64,000 nt of DNA from Butyrivibrio sp. (GCF_017635265.1 NZ_JAGBLU010000004.1:62001-126000), one strand, 5' to 3'. Shown: positions 1 through 9,095, counted from the stretch's first letter. The notes: a model not told the origin generated them from the sequence alone. Numbers and translations: made by a program.

Positions 1-2
1 CA

Positions 3-1034
3 TCACTTACTAATCCGGGAACAAGGTTCATTAATAACCTTGTTTATGCTGCTGTTGCACTGTTTGGAGCTTTTACCTGCATTGCAGGAGGAATGACTGT
101 TGGCGGACTTACAATTTTCCTAAGCTATGCCAATCAGTACACAAAACCTTTTAACGAAATTTCCGGCGTTGTTACCGAACTTCAAAATGCCCTTGCCTGT
201 GCAGAGCGAGTATTTGCGCTGATAGAAGAAAAGACAGAAGAACCTGATATTCCTTTTGCACCTGAAAGCTTTGAACCGGAAGGAAATGTGACATTTAAGG
301 ATGTTTTCTTTTCATATGACAAAAATAAAAAACTTATAGAAGACTTAAACCTTGATATCAAAAAAGGTCAGAAAGTTGCCATTGTTGGGCCGACCGGTGC
401 AGGAAAGAGTACCATGATAAATCTTCTTATGAGATTTTATGATGTAGATAACGGCAGCATTTCAATAGATGATAAGGACCTTAGAAGCTTAAAGAGAAGA
501 CAGATAAGAGACAACTTTGGAATGGTTCTTCAGGAGACTTGGCTTCGGGGTGGAACCATAAAAGAAAATATAACTCTTGGAAGAGAAGGATTTACAGATG
601 AAGAGATAATAGAAGCTGCAAAGGCTTCTCATGCCCATAGCTTCATCAAAAGATTGCCGCAGGGCTATGATACAGTTATTTCAGAAAATGGAGGGAATCT
701 TTCTCAGGGGCAGAAGCAGCTTCTTTGTATAACAAGGGTAATGCTAAGCATTCCACCTATGCTTATTTTGGATGAGGCTACATCATCTATTGATACCAGT
801 ACAGAGATACGTATTCAGAAGGCGTTTAATAAGATGATGATGGGGCGTACCAGTTTTATTGTAGCTCACAGGCTTTCTACTATCAGAGAGGCGGATCTGA
901 TACTTGTCATGAAGGATGGTCATATTATCGAGAAAGGAAGTCACAACGAGCTTTTGGAGAAGAAGGGCTTTTATCACAAGCTTTATAATAGTCAGTTTGG
1001 AGCTGATACTCAGTCAGCAGCCGGTACTGCATGA
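3..1034 (+). CDS. ABC exporter subunit (permease-ATPase), 5' partial
   Basis: C-terminal part of a fused permease-ATPase half of an ABC exporter. The frame is open to the left window edge, so the N-terminus and most membrane helices lie outside. Counting from the first visible Met (base 93), the nucleotide-binding domain starts near residue 65 and shows Walker A GPTGAGKST (99-107), a Q-loop (VLQET), the signature LSQGQ, Walker B LILDEATS and an H-loop VAHRLSTI. The architecture fits the MsbA/BmrA-type multidrug or lipid exporters, which often work as heterodimers encoded by adjacent genes; the partner would be upstream and is not visible. All catalytic motifs are intact, so this half should hydrolyse ATP. 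Substrate cannot be told from sequence. Confidence 0.93.
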   Translation, partial: SLTNPGTRFINNLVYAAVALFGAFTCIAGGMTVGGLTIFLSYANQYTKPFNEISGVVTELQNALACAERVFALIEEKTEEPDIPFAPESFEPEGNVTFKDVFFSYDKNKKLIEDLNLDIKKGQKVAIVGPTGAGKSTMINLLMRFYDVDNGSISIDDKDLRSLKRRQIRDNFGMVLQETWLRGGTIKENITLGREGFTDEEIIEAAKASHAHSFIKRLPQGYDTVISENGGNLSQGQKQLLCITRVMLSIPPMLILDEATSSIDTSTEIRIQKAFNKMMMGRTSFIVAHRLSTIREADLILVMKDGHIIEKGSHNELLEKKGFYHKLYNSQFGADTQSAAGTA

Positions 1035-1114
1035 GAAGGTGATACAATTTGCATAGCACATAAATTATGGGGTATTATGTTTAGAGAGGCTTTTTATACA
1101 GGAGAAAATAATAT

Positions 1115-2761
1115 ATGACAAATCAAAAGAGACCTGTTTTTGTAACAGGCCACAAGAATCCGGATACAGATTCAATTTGTGCAGCAATCACATATGCAAA
1201 TTTAAAAAGACAAATAACAGGAGATGACTATATTGCATGCAGGGCAGGCCATCTCAATGAGGAAACTCAGTTTGTTCTTTCTCATTTTACTGTTGAAATT
1301 CCTGCTTACGTAAAAGATGTGAGAACTCAGGTAAGAGATATGGAGATCCGTATGCTTGACGGTATCAGCGATAACTTATCTCTTAAAAACGCATGGTCAA
1401 AAATGAGAGATGCAAGCGTTGTTACTCTATGTGTTACAGAAGGAGATCAGCTTGCCGGAATCGTAACTACCAATGATATTGTTGAAACATACATGGATGT
1501 TATTGATCCAAAGATTCTTTCCAAGGCTCAGACATCTTATAAAAATATTGTTGAGACTCTGGATGGCGAGCTTATAGTAGGTGAGATAGATGATACTCTG
1601 ACCAGAGGAAAAGTAGTTATAGCTGCAGCAAATCCCGATATGATGGAAAACGTCATTGAGGAGGGAGATGTAGTTATTCTCGGTAACAGGTACGATATGC
1701 AGCTTTGCGCAATAGAGATGAATGCAGGCTGTATAATTGTCTGTGAGGGCGCAAGTGTGGCCAAAACTATTCAGACGCAGGCCAGAGACCATGGAACCAA
1801 GATAATCTGCACTCCGCATGATACATTTGTTGTGGCAAGACTTATCAATCAGAGCATGCCTGTTTCTTATGTAATGAAAAAGGATAATCTGATTTGTTTC
1901 CATATGGATGATTATATTGAAGATATTCAGGAAGTTATGGCTTCAACAAGACACAGATATTTCCCGGTTCTTGATAAAGATGATCATTATATTGGAATGA
2001 TCAGCCGCAGAAATTTTCTTGGTGCCAAAAAGAAACAGCTTATTTTAGTTGACCATAATGAGAAAAATCAGGCTGTAAATGGCGCTGATTCTGCAGAGAT
2101 ACTTGAAATTATCGATCACCACAGACTTCGTACCATTGAGACTGCAGGTCCTGTATTTTTCAGAAACCAGCCCCTTGGCTCAACATGTACTATTATCTAT
2201 CTTATGTACAAAGAGTATGGCGTTGAAATAGATAAGACTACAGCAGGACTTCTTTTGGCTGCTATATTGTCAGATACATTGATGTTCAGATCACCTACAT
2301 GTACTAATATCGACAAAAAGGCAGGAGAGGAGCTATCTGAAATTGCAGGTGTAGATTACGAGGAATTTGCAAAAGAGATGTTCCACGCCGGATCAAACTT
2401 AAGTGGTAAAAGTGCTACAGAGATTCTTCATCAGGACTTTAAAAAGTTTACTGTTGATGATCTTACAATTGGAATCGGGCAGATAAATTCCATGAGCGCA
2501 GATGAACTTGTGGATATAAAAAATAAGATACAGCCTGAACTGAATAAGGTTGCAGATGAAGATGGGCTTGATATGTTGTTCTTTATGCTCACAGATATTA
2601 TCAGTGAGTCATCAGAGGTTATTTTTGCAGGGGCAAAGGCTCAGCATACATTAAATGCGGCTTTTGGCGTGAATATCGACGGGGACAGTGCAAAGCTTCC
2701 GGGGGTAGTATCCCGCAAAAAGCAGCTTCTTCCCAATATCGTTGAAGCAATCCAAAGTTGA
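1115..2761 (+). CDS. ppaC: CBS-domain family II inorganic pyrophosphatase
   Basis: Putative manganese-dependent inorganic diphosphatase (DHH superfamily), hydrolysing PPi to phosphate in the cytoplasm. At 548 aa it is much longer than the 310 aa catalytic core because a regulatory insert is present. The N-terminal metal site is GHKNPDTDS (12-20), followed by a CBS motif, a DRTGG-like segment and a second CBS motif (to about residue 300). The catalytic part then resumes with VDHNE (about 312) and IIDHHR (about 333), and ends in a DHHA2 domain. CBS-PPases of clostridia are regulated by adenine nucleotides bound to the CBS pair; the same is inferred here. The downstream small gene begins at or just after its end, suggesting co-transcription. 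Confidence 0.92.
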   Translation: MTNQKRPVFVTGHKNPDTDSICAAITYANLKRQITGDDYIACRAGHLNEETQFVLSHFTVEIPAYVKDVRTQVRDMEIRMLDGISDNLSLKNAWSKMRDASVVTLCVTEGDQLAGIVTTNDIVETYMDVIDPKILSKAQTSYKNIVETLDGELIVGEIDDTLTRGKVVIAAANPDMMENVIEEGDVVILGNRYDMQLCAIEMNAGCIIVCEGASVAKTIQTQARDHGTKIICTPHDTFVVARLINQSMPVSYVMKKDNLICFHMDDYIEDIQEVMASTRHRYFPVLDKDDHYIGMISRRNFLGAKKKQLILVDHNEKNQAVNGADSAEILEIIDHHRLRTIETAGPVFFRNQPLGSTCTIIYLMYKEYGVEIDKTTAGLLLAAILSDTLMFRSPTCTNIDKKAGEELSEIAGVDYEEFAKEMFHAGSNLSGKSATEILHQDFKKFTVDDLTIGIGQINSMSADELVDIKNKIQPELNKVADEDGLDMLFFMLTDIISESSEVIFAGAKAQHTLNAAFGVNIDGDSAKLPGVVSRKKQLLPNIVEAIQS

Positions 2762-2783
2762 GATAGGTAATGTAGGTTTAGAT

Positions 2784-3062
2784 ATGGACGAATTAAGAGC
2801 GAAGCTTTTACATGAAATAATTGGTATCTATGGGCCGGGGCAGGGGATGAATATAGCGTCCATAATAATACCGGCTTTTTTGAATGACTTTGAAAAAACG
2901 ATAGAAAAGAAATCGACTTTTGATGAGGTATCCGAGGAGTATATGACCGAGGATAAGAAAATTCACCTTGTCCTGTATGGAAGAAAGCGTATGGGTGGCA
3001 AGGGAGATGAATTTGACATCACAAGGTGTGTTTTTAATGACAAGGTTATTTTAGGCGATTGA
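2784..3062 (+). CDS. Conserved hypothetical protein, 92 aa
   Basis: Small soluble protein that I do not recognise. The frame could start at a TTG (2742) overlapping the pyrophosphatase gene or at the ATG at 2784; I chose the ATG because the protein then opens with a regular helix (MDELRAKLLHEIIG). Neither start has a strong ribosome site. There is no signal peptide, membrane segment or Cys motif. The middle contains many acidic and Lys residues (EYMTEDKKIHL) and the end (FNDKVILGD) looks like a small alpha/beta fold. It is probably co-transcribed with the pyrophosphatase gene. No function is proposed. Confidence 0.6.
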   Translation: MDELRAKLLHEIIGIYGPGQGMNIASIIIPAFLNDFEKTIEKKSTFDEVSEEYMTEDKKIHLVLYGRKRMGGKGDEFDITRCVFNDKVILGD

Positions 3063-3187
3063 TTTTTTAGAAAAAAGATTAAGTATAGTAAGACATCATG
3101 TATTTTTGTGTATGAAGTGTCAATAATACAAATCAATATATTAATTGAGATATTACTAAGAATAATACTTGAAGGTTTAGTTTAGAT

Positions 3188-3787
3188 ATGGAAGATAATA
3201 GTAGTTTAGTTTGGAAATTAAAGAAGGAAGAGCATGTCGTTCAGGATGAATGGATTGATTTCAGGAGAAATGACTATGAGCTTCCCAATGGTGAGGTGAT
3301 TGGCCCTGTATATAATTATTCCAAACATAGTTTTTCTCTTATAGTAGCAACTGATGAAAATGGAGATTTCATATGCGTTCGTCAGTACAGGCATGGAATT
3401 GATGAAGTTACCAGTGAGTTCCCGGCCGGTGCAATTGAATATAAGGAAAAGAGTGATGTTCCATATATTACTGATAAAAATATAATAGCAACTGAAGATG
3501 AGGCATTTGAGGCTGCAAAGAGAGAACTTAAAGAAGAGACAGGCTTTGTTTCTGACAATTGGAAACATCTTCTCACAATGCCGGCCAATGCGACTCTTTC
3601 TAACAGCAATGTTCATATTTACGCAGCAATGGGATGCAGGAAAGTGACCGGGCAGCATCTTGATGATACGGAGTTTCTAAATGTTCTGACTTTATCAGAA
3701 GAGGCACTTAAGAAAAGAATATTTGAAGGCGACTTTAAACAGTCTCTTCATATTCTTGCATATTACCTTTTTAAAGATAATATGTAA
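3188..3787 (+). CDS. Nudix hydrolase, ADP-ribose pyrophosphatase-like
   Basis: Nudix-family pyrophosphohydrolase of 199 aa. The Nudix box is recognisable: a Gly in FPAGAIEY (about 78-85) and the catalytic helix RELKEETGF (about 112-120). The loop between the conserved Gly and the helix is about 20 residues longer than in the canonical GX5EX7REUXEEXGU pattern. The upstream VRQYRHGIDE segment resembles the ADP-ribose/NDP-sugar pyrophosphatase subgroup (NudF-like), so ADP-ribose or a nucleotide sugar is the likely substrate (inference). A 125-base gap separates it from the previous gene, and a strong hairpin follows its stop. Confidence 0.85.
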   Translation: MEDNSSLVWKLKKEEHVVQDEWIDFRRNDYELPNGEVIGPVYNYSKHSFSLIVATDENGDFICVRQYRHGIDEVTSEFPAGAIEYKEKSDVPYITDKNIIATEDEAFEAAKRELKEETGFVSDNWKHLLTMPANATLSNSNVHIYAAMGCRKVTGQHLDDTEFLNVLTLSEEALKKRIFEGDFKQSLHILAYYLFKDNM

Positions 3788-3810
3788 GCAACTATCATGA
3801 TAAAACAAAA

Positions 3811-3860
3811 AAGCCTGCAATCAAGCGACTTTTTATAACTTTTTGCTTGATTGCAGGCTT
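3811..3860. terminator. Bidirectional rho-independent terminator
   Basis: A perfect 16-bp inverted repeat, AAGCCTGCAATCAAGC (3811-3826) and its complement (3845-3860), encloses an 18-base loop. It lies between the Nudix gene and the convergent tRNA. Read on the - strand it is followed by a T-rich run (TTTTTTGTTTT), a strong terminator for the tRNA; on the + strand the tail is weaker. Confidence 0.85.
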
Positions 3861-3870
3861 TTAAATTTAG

Positions 3871-3953
3871 TGCCGGCAGTGGGACTTGAACCCACACGTG
3901 GTTGCCCACAACAGATTTTGAGTCTGCATCGTCTGCCATTCCGACATGCCGGC
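3871..3953 (-). tRNA. tRNA-Leu (anticodon CAA)
   Basis: The reverse complement folds as a class II tRNA of 83 nt. The acceptor arms GCCGGCA and TGCCGGC pair fully, with discriminator A. The anticodon arm GCAGA-CTCAAAA-TCTGT gives anticodon CAA, reading UUG leucine codons. A long variable arm (TGGGCAACCACG) and a T-arm with the GGTTCAAGTCC sequence are present. The 3' CCA is not encoded. It is the only - strand gene in the window and ends at the shared hairpin with the Nudix gene. Confidence 0.95.
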
Positions 3954-4025
3954 AATTATGAATTTTATCTGTGCCATCCATGCTTATCCGACACAGCTTT
4001 ATTAGTTTATCATAGGTGCAATGGA

Positions 4026-4054
4026 TATTCAAGTGGTTTTTGATATGCTATAAT
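4026..4054 (+). promoter_or_regulatory. Candidate extended -10 promoter for the HD-GYP gene
   Basis: TATAAT at 4049-4054 is preceded by TGC (extended -10). A weak -35-like TATTCA sits 17 bases upstream. It lies 36 bases before the HD-GYP start codon, which is a sensible distance. Confidence 0.5.
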
Positions 4055-4090
4055 TATGAGGTAACGATATTACGTTAATAAGGGGCGAAT

Positions 4091-5176
4091 ATGAAGCTAA
4101 TATCAGTTGATAAACTAGAACCGGGAATGGTCGTATCCGAGAATATCTATACAATAGATGACAGGCTTGTACTTCCCAAGGATACTGTACTTGACAGCAA
4201 GGGCATTGAGAGAATCAAGTCTCATTCTCTTTATAATATCTTCATTGAAGATGATATTAAACCTGTGCCAAAAGAGACTGTAGAAAAGCCAAAAATAAAT
4301 TTTTCTTATTCTCAGAAAGTAAAAAATTCTGAGGGCTTTATCAGATTTAAACAGCATATAGAGGAAAATGCGGAAAAGCTTGAAGAGTCATTTAGAATGA
4401 TTGCCAATGATACTATGCCGCTTGATATTGATAAGCTTACAGAACCGGTTTACCATCTGTTTGTTGAAGCGGGAGGAACAGCAGGAGTTTTTGATATGCT
4501 CCACAATCTTCGTGATAATTCAGATGCTGTTTATATGCATAGCCTGAATGTTTCTCTTATTTGTAATACCTTGGCCAACTGGATGCGGCTCCCAAGTGAA
4601 AAGGTACAGCTTGCTACAGCAGGAGGGCTTTTGCATGATATAGGAAAGGTTCTTATTCCACAGGAACTACTTTCAAGTACCAAGCCATTAACTCCTTATC
4701 AGAAGAAAGCTTTGGATGAGCATGTTATCAAGGGCTATGATCTTGTGAAAGATAAGGATATCGATATTCATATAAAAAACTGTGTTTTGATGCATCATGA
4801 ATTTAGGGATGGTTCAGGATTTCCTTTTCATCTGAAAAATGATCAAATCGATGAAATTGCTTCTATTGTGACAGTTGCCAATGTTTACGATGAAATGACT
4901 TCAAAGAGACCAAGCAGATCACAGATATGTCCATTCGAAGTAATCGCAAAATTCGAAGATGAAGGACTGGATAAGTATGATCCCAATACTATCATGACTT
5001 TTTTAAGCAATATAGTAAATACATTTATTGCCAACAGGGTTATGCTTAATAATGGTAAAACCGGCGATATAATCTTTATAAACCCTAATCATCTTGCCAG
5101 ACCTGTAGTTAAATGCGGGGAGGAGTATATAGATCTGGCTGTGGAAAAACAGCTTTCTATTGTGGCAATAATCTGA
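4091..5176 (+). CDS. HD-GYP domain phosphodiesterase
   Basis: Predicted cytoplasmic cyclic di-GMP phosphodiesterase of the HD-GYP class, 361 aa. The N-terminal 100 residues form a small beta-rich domain (VDKLEPGMVVSENIY) common in this group. The HD domain carries H-S-L-N-V (about 150), the HDIGK metal motif (182-186), and a GYP-type motif HHEFRDGSGFP (about 235-245), in which Phe replaces Tyr of GYP. All metal-binding residues I can check are present, so activity is plausible. It has no sensory or membrane domain. The start has AAGGGGC nine bases upstream. It is the only intact c-di-GMP-type enzyme in the window, in contrast to the degenerate GGDEF/EAL proteins near 41-47 kb. Confidence 0.9.
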   Translation: MKLISVDKLEPGMVVSENIYTIDDRLVLPKDTVLDSKGIERIKSHSLYNIFIEDDIKPVPKETVEKPKINFSYSQKVKNSEGFIRFKQHIEENAEKLEESFRMIANDTMPLDIDKLTEPVYHLFVEAGGTAGVFDMLHNLRDNSDAVYMHSLNVSLICNTLANWMRLPSEKVQLATAGGLLHDIGKVLIPQELLSSTKPLTPYQKKALDEHVIKGYDLVKDKDIDIHIKNCVLMHHEFRDGSGFPFHLKNDQIDEIASIVTVANVYDEMTSKRPSRSQICPFEVIAKFEDEGLDKYDPNTIMTFLSNIVNTFIANRVMLNNGKTGDIIFINPNHLARPVVKCGEEYIDLAVEKQLSIVAII

Positions 5177-5240
5177 GGTGATTTCTCTAAAGCAAAGTAA
5201 ATTTGCACAAATGACGGACACTAAAATTGTAAAAAGCGTT

Positions 5241-5269
5241 TCTTGAATAAATGGGCTCTTTTGTATACT
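5241..5269 (+). promoter_or_regulatory. Candidate promoter before the GT-B-like gene
   Basis: TATACT at 5264-5269 follows TCTTGA (5241-5246, 17-base gap), or TTGAAT with a 15-base gap. Transcription would start near 5276, almost on the ATG at 5278, which argues for a downstream translation start at 5380 or for a leaderless message. Confidence 0.45.
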
Positions 5270-5379
5270 ATTAATGCATGGAAACTAATATACATATCAA
5301 TGGTTTCCTAAATGTAATTAATTATTTATTAAAAAAGGTATATGAAGGGCCACATTATTGTGGAAGAAATGGAAAGGTT

Positions 5380-6852
5380 ATGACTGAGAAATCTAAAGTT
5401 ATTTTTGGTAACGTTATTAGTGACAAAGATTACAAAGCATCTGTTAAATCCAAAAAAAGTTATATAAAAAAATATGGTGATGATTCTGCTGTAAATTATG
5501 GCTTTAATGTTGTAGACAATGAAGTAATCGGGCCGCTTTTGGGAGTAAAAAACGTTGAAGTGTCATCCAAGGCGCCTGTGTCGGAGATGGATAGAGAAAA
5601 AGGAATCATCGTTGGAAACATACGAATGGGTTTTGGACACTACCGTATTTCTATGGCGATGGCTTCATATGCTCATCACCTTGGACTTACTCCTTATTGG
5701 ATGGATCTTAATTCCTATAAAGAGACAACTTGTACAAAGGTTATTGGAGCACAGAATGACCTCTATTCGTTGGGATCAAGACTCAGTAAGAACCCGATTT
5801 TCAATAAGCTTGTATGGGAGCCTATGAACTATGAGGGATTCAGAGCTCTTTCATATAATGCCAAGGATCAGAAAAATGCGGAGCTCATGGCACCTGTATA
5901 TAAAAATGTGCCTAAGGATATTCCTGTTATTGCAACTCATGCATGGCCTGCACAGGCTGCTGTTCATGCCGGCATGAAGTATGTAGTAAATGCAATCCCA
6001 GACAACTGGCCAATGGCTCTTCATCTGTCTGAAGGATCCGTTCATACAATTCAGTGTAAAAACGCATATATGGGCTACCGCGTACTTAATGGCATGAATA
6101 AAAAGAAAGTTTCAAAGCCAATGCCTCAGGATGCGCTTGTCTACACAGGCCACTACATTGACTATGAACTTGTTTCAAACATTGAAAAAGACTGTCAGGC
6201 GAGAGTAAACAGAAAAGAAAATAAAAAGCCCATGAGATTTCTTTTGACTATCGGGGGAGCAGGAGCTCAGAAAGAAATCTTTGCTGAAATCATAAAGTAT
6301 CTGATTCCGAGTATTAAAGAGAAAAAAGCTGTGCTGTACGTAAATGTCGGTGATTACAGAAACGTATGGGATGAGCTTGTTTCTGAAATTTCTGAGATGA
6401 AAAGTTTATCTGCAGAGCACATGAACAATTGGAAGGAGACTCTTGACTTTACAGAAAAAGCTCTTGATCCGGCAGAAGAAATAACCGGAATTCACGGATT
6501 CTATCACAAAAATATATTTGAAGCAGTATATGCTACAAATCTTCTTATGAGGAGCTGTGATGTACTTGTTACAAAGCCAAGTGAACTGGCATTTTACCCT
6601 GTTCCAAAGCTTTTTATCAAAAGAGTAGGTAAGCACGAAATGTGGGGAGCTATTCATTCGGCTGAAATAGGTGATGGAACCTTAGAGTGCAGAGATATTC
6701 CTCATATATTGCAGATGGTTGATCAGTTCCTTGAAACCAATCTTTTGAATGAGATGTGCGACAGTATAGTGATAAACAAGAGTATGGGCATTTATGACGG
6801 TGCCAAAAAAGTTGTAGAGCTTGCAATGAAACTTAGGGAGGGCAAAAACTAA
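5380..6852 (+). CDS. Conserved protein with GT-B-like motifs, function unknown
   Basis: Soluble protein of 490 aa (524 if the upstream ATG at 5278 is used). I cannot assign a function. The segment NIRMGFGHYRISMAMA (about 80-95) resembles the GxGHxxxA nucleotide or lipid-binding loop of GT-B enzymes such as MGDG synthase and MurG. A later LLTIGGAGAQKEIF (about 288) resembles the start of the second Rossmann half, and LVTKPSELAFYP (about 405) resembles the donor-sugar site of that fold. The start is uncertain because a likely promoter ends just before 5278. The stop overlaps the start of the sugar symporter gene by one base (TAATG), so the two are translationally coupled; a role in handling an imported glycoside or glycolipid is a guess. 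Confidence 0.75.
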   Translation: MTEKSKVIFGNVISDKDYKASVKSKKSYIKKYGDDSAVNYGFNVVDNEVIGPLLGVKNVEVSSKAPVSEMDREKGIIVGNIRMGFGHYRISMAMASYAHHLGLTPYWMDLNSYKETTCTKVIGAQNDLYSLGSRLSKNPIFNKLVWEPMNYEGFRALSYNAKDQKNAELMAPVYKNVPKDIPVIATHAWPAQAAVHAGMKYVVNAIPDNWPMALHLSEGSVHTIQCKNAYMGYRVLNGMNKKKVSKPMPQDALVYTGHYIDYELVSNIEKDCQARVNRKENKKPMRFLLTIGGAGAQKEIFAEIIKYLIPSIKEKKAVLYVNVGDYRNVWDELVSEISEMKSLSAEHMNNWKETLDFTEKALDPAEEITGIHGFYHKNIFEAVYATNLLMRSCDVLVTKPSELAFYPVPKLFIKRVGKHEMWGAIHSAEIGDGTLECRDIPHILQMVDQFLETNLLNEMCDSIVINKSMGIYDGAKKVVELAMKLREGKN

Positions 6853-8291
6853 TGGAAAAGACAAAGCTGTCAGGGGCTGCAAAGGCTTCCTATGGACTTG
6901 GTGCAGTTGGAAAAGATATGGTGTACATGCTTTCTGCGTCTTATGTACTTTACTACTTTCAGGATATTCTGGGAGTAAGTGCTGCTGCAATGGGTGTGAT
7001 CCTTATGGTAGCCAGAGTGTTCGATGCTTTTAATGACCCGATTATGGGAGCGATAGTTGCCAAAACAAAAACAAGATGGGGAAAGTTCAGACCATGGCTC
7101 CTTATAGGAACAATAACCAATGCCGTAGTTCTTTATCTTATGTTTTCAGCGCCTCCAACGCTTAGCGGAAGCGGACTTGTTGCTTATGCTGCAGTAACAT
7201 ATATTGTTTGGGGCGTCACATATACTATGATGGACATTCCTTACTGGTCAATGATACCTGCTTTTACAGAGGGCGGAAAAGAAAGAGAGGGACTTACAAC
7301 CCTTGCCCGTTCTTGTGCAGGAGTTGGTTCTGCCATTATAACTATAATAACCGTAATGTCCGTATCAGCTCTTGGAAGAGCATTTGGACCTGCGGGAATT
7401 ACAGACAGAGAAGTTGAACGGATAGGTTTTTCTTACTTCTCCATTGCTATTGCGGTTTTGTTTGTGCTCTTTACTGTTATCTGCTGCATCAATGTAAAAG
7501 AAAAAGCAACAACAGATATGAAGTCTGCTTCAATAGGAGAGATGTTCAAAGCTCTTATCCAAAATGATCAGGCTATGGCTGTTACTGTGGCAATTGTAAT
7601 TGTTAACTGCTCGATTTATATTACTTCAAACCTTGTAATATATTTCTTTAAATATGATTTTGGTGGAACAGCATGGAGAGGCGATTATACACTGTTTTCT
7701 ACATTTGGCGGTGGAATACAGATTTTGGCTATGATGCTTTTTTATCCATTTCTTAGAAAGTTCTTTTCATCAATACAGATTTACTATGTAAGTCTGGGAA
7801 TGGCTATAGCTGGATATATTTCACTTCTTGTTCTTGCATCAACTTCAATGAACAATGTATTTTTACTGTTTGTTCCGGGATTCTTTATCTTTGCAGCCAA
7901 TGGAATGCTTGCGGTTATTACAACAGTCTTCCTTGCAAATACCGTAGACTATGGTGATCTTAAGAACAGAAGACGAGATGAGTCAGTAATATTTTCAATG
8001 CAGACCTTTGTAGTTAAACTTGCTTCCGGTATTTCGGCTCTTATCGCGTCTTTGGCGCTGCAGGTTCTTGCACTTTCTCAGGATGTTGAGGAAACTGCTG
8101 AAAAAATCGATTATTCATTGGGTGTAGAGGTTTCTCAGAAAATGGGACTTAGAATGACCATGACTCTTATTCCTATTGCAGGACTTATATTTGCAATTTT
8201 CTGGTTTAAGAAAAAATACATTTTGACAGACGAGAAATTACAGGAGATTTCTGTTGAACTGGTAAAAAGGGAAACTGAAAAATCAAATTAA
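6852..8291 (+). CDS. GPH-family sugar:cation symporter (MelB-like)
   Basis: Membrane transporter of 479 aa in the glycoside-pentoside-hexuronide:cation symporter family (MFS fold, 12 helices). Family marks include YGLGAVGKDM at the start, the helix 2-3 motif DAFNDPIMGAIVAKTKTRWGKFRPW (split here by description: Asp residues in helix 2 and the RWGKFRPW loop), and the central NTVDYGDLKNRRRDES segment. It imports a sugar or uronide with H+ or Na+; the substrate cannot be read from sequence. Its ATG overlaps the upstream stop codon by one base, so it depends on translation of the GT-B-like gene. A strong terminator follows 20 bases after the stop. Confidence 0.9.
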   Translation: MEKTKLSGAAKASYGLGAVGKDMVYMLSASYVLYYFQDILGVSAAAMGVILMVARVFDAFNDPIMGAIVAKTKTRWGKFRPWLLIGTITNAVVLYLMFSAPPTLSGSGLVAYAAVTYIVWGVTYTMMDIPYWSMIPAFTEGGKEREGLTTLARSCAGVGSAIITIITVMSVSALGRAFGPAGITDREVERIGFSYFSIAIAVLFVLFTVICCINVKEKATTDMKSASIGEMFKALIQNDQAMAVTVAIVIVNCSIYITSNLVIYFFKYDFGGTAWRGDYTLFSTFGGGIQILAMMLFYPFLRKFFSSIQIYYVSLGMAIAGYISLLVLASTSMNNVFLLFVPGFFIFAANGMLAVITTVFLANTVDYGDLKNRRRDESVIFSMQTFVVKLASGISALIASLALQVLALSQDVEETAEKIDYSLGVEVSQKMGLRMTMTLIPIAGLIFAIFWFKKKYILTDEKLQEISVELVKRETEKSN

Positions 8292-8312
8292 AATCATAAT
8301 TATACATTTTAA

Positions 8313-8351
8313 GGCTGTGAACGGAAAATTCTATTCACAGCCTCTTTTTTT
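8313..8351 (+). terminator. Rho-independent terminator
   Basis: GGCTGTGAA (8313-8321) pairs perfectly with TTCACAGCC (8334-8342) across a 12-base loop, followed by TCTTTTTTTG. It ends the GT-B-like/symporter operon. Confidence 0.9.
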
Positions 8352-8400
8352 GTGTTTTTCTAATTATAAATAATTTATAAAATTACAAAAAACAAACAAA

Positions 8401-8600
8401 TTATGATAGATATTATGATTTTGTTAGCGCTATAATTTGTAACAGTGTTGTAAGAAGTGTTACAGGATTGATAGAAATGAATATTTTTTCATTTCCGGGC
8501 GGGTCAATTCTTCTTCTGGGTGGATACAATACGATCATTAAAAACGGCATTTTTTATTTGTTTTATTTATTTTCTTATTTTTTTATGGGAGGGATTAAGT
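8401..8600 (+). promoter_or_regulatory. Upstream control region of the polysaccharide locus
   Basis: The 309 bases between the terminated symporter operon and the first polysaccharide gene hold no convincing gene. A TATAAT at 8431-8436 could be the -10 element, but no good -35 is present, which may mean an activator is needed. The palindrome TAGCGCTA (8425-8432) overlaps it and resembles the core of LacI-type operators. TGTAACA (8438-8444) is repeated inverted as TGTTACA (8458-8464). The ribosome site GGGAGGG is at 8587-8593. The whole 5' leader would be about 160 bases. Confidence 0.45.
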
Positions 8601-9071
8601 ATGAGTCAAAGTACGGCTAAAGTTGCGTTCGTTGCGTCTTCAGGTGGTCACCTGGAGGAAATTTCCAGATTAAAAGAAATTGAAAAAAAATATGACTGTT
8701 TTCTTGTTACGGAAAAGAGTGATTTTGAGGTGATTGATTTTTGTAACAGACATTACTTTGTACCTCAAATGAACAGGAAGCAGTTGCAGTTTCCAATAAA
8801 GTTTATGTTTCTGTTCTTTAGAACTCTTCAGATTTTATTAAAGGAAAAGCCTGATTTTATCATAACAACGGGAGCGCTTATCGCTTATCCGTTCTGTGTT
8901 GTAGGCAAGCTCCTTGGAATCAAGGTTATTTATGTTGAGTCTTTTGCAAGAGTCAACCATCCGTCAATGACAGGAAAGCTTGTATACAATCTTTCTGATC
9001 TTTTCATGGTTCAGTGGGAAGATATGCTTGCAAATTATCCAAAATCAATGCTTGGTGGAGAAATATTCTAA
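8601..9071 (+). CDS. PssD/Alg14-like polysaccharide biosynthesis protein
   Basis: Membrane-anchoring half of a split GT28-type glycosyltransferase (PssD, Cps14F, Alg14 family), 156 aa. The family loop SSGGHLEEISRL lies near residues 13-24 and a hydrophobic stretch (YPFCVVGKLLGI) near 98. I chose ATG 8601 because it has GGGAGGG eight bases upstream; an in-frame ATG at 8520 would add a hydrophobic stretch without a ribosome site. Together with the next gene (PssE/Alg13-like) it should form a two-subunit transferase adding the second sugar to the undecaprenyl-linked primer at the inner face of the membrane. Confidence 0.88.
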   Translation: MSQSTAKVAFVASSGGHLEEISRLKEIEKKYDCFLVTEKSDFEVIDFCNRHYFVPQMNRKQLQFPIKFMFLFFRTLQILLKEKPDFIITTGALIAYPFCVVGKLLGIKVIYVESFARVNHPSMTGKLVYNLSDLFMVQWEDMLANYPKSMLGGEIF

Positions 9072-9095
9072 GGTGAATATAAGGGGGAAAGCAAA

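Noticed and set aside
3843-4043. Open frame over the tRNA region reading LVPAVGLEPTRGCPQQ
   Set aside because: This is the well-known false translation of a reverse-strand tRNA; the tRNA-Leu structure explains the bases.
8425-8432. LacI-type operator TAGCGCTA as a firm call
   Set aside because: An 8-base palindrome is too short to claim and no LacI-family gene is in the window; mentioned only within the control region entry.
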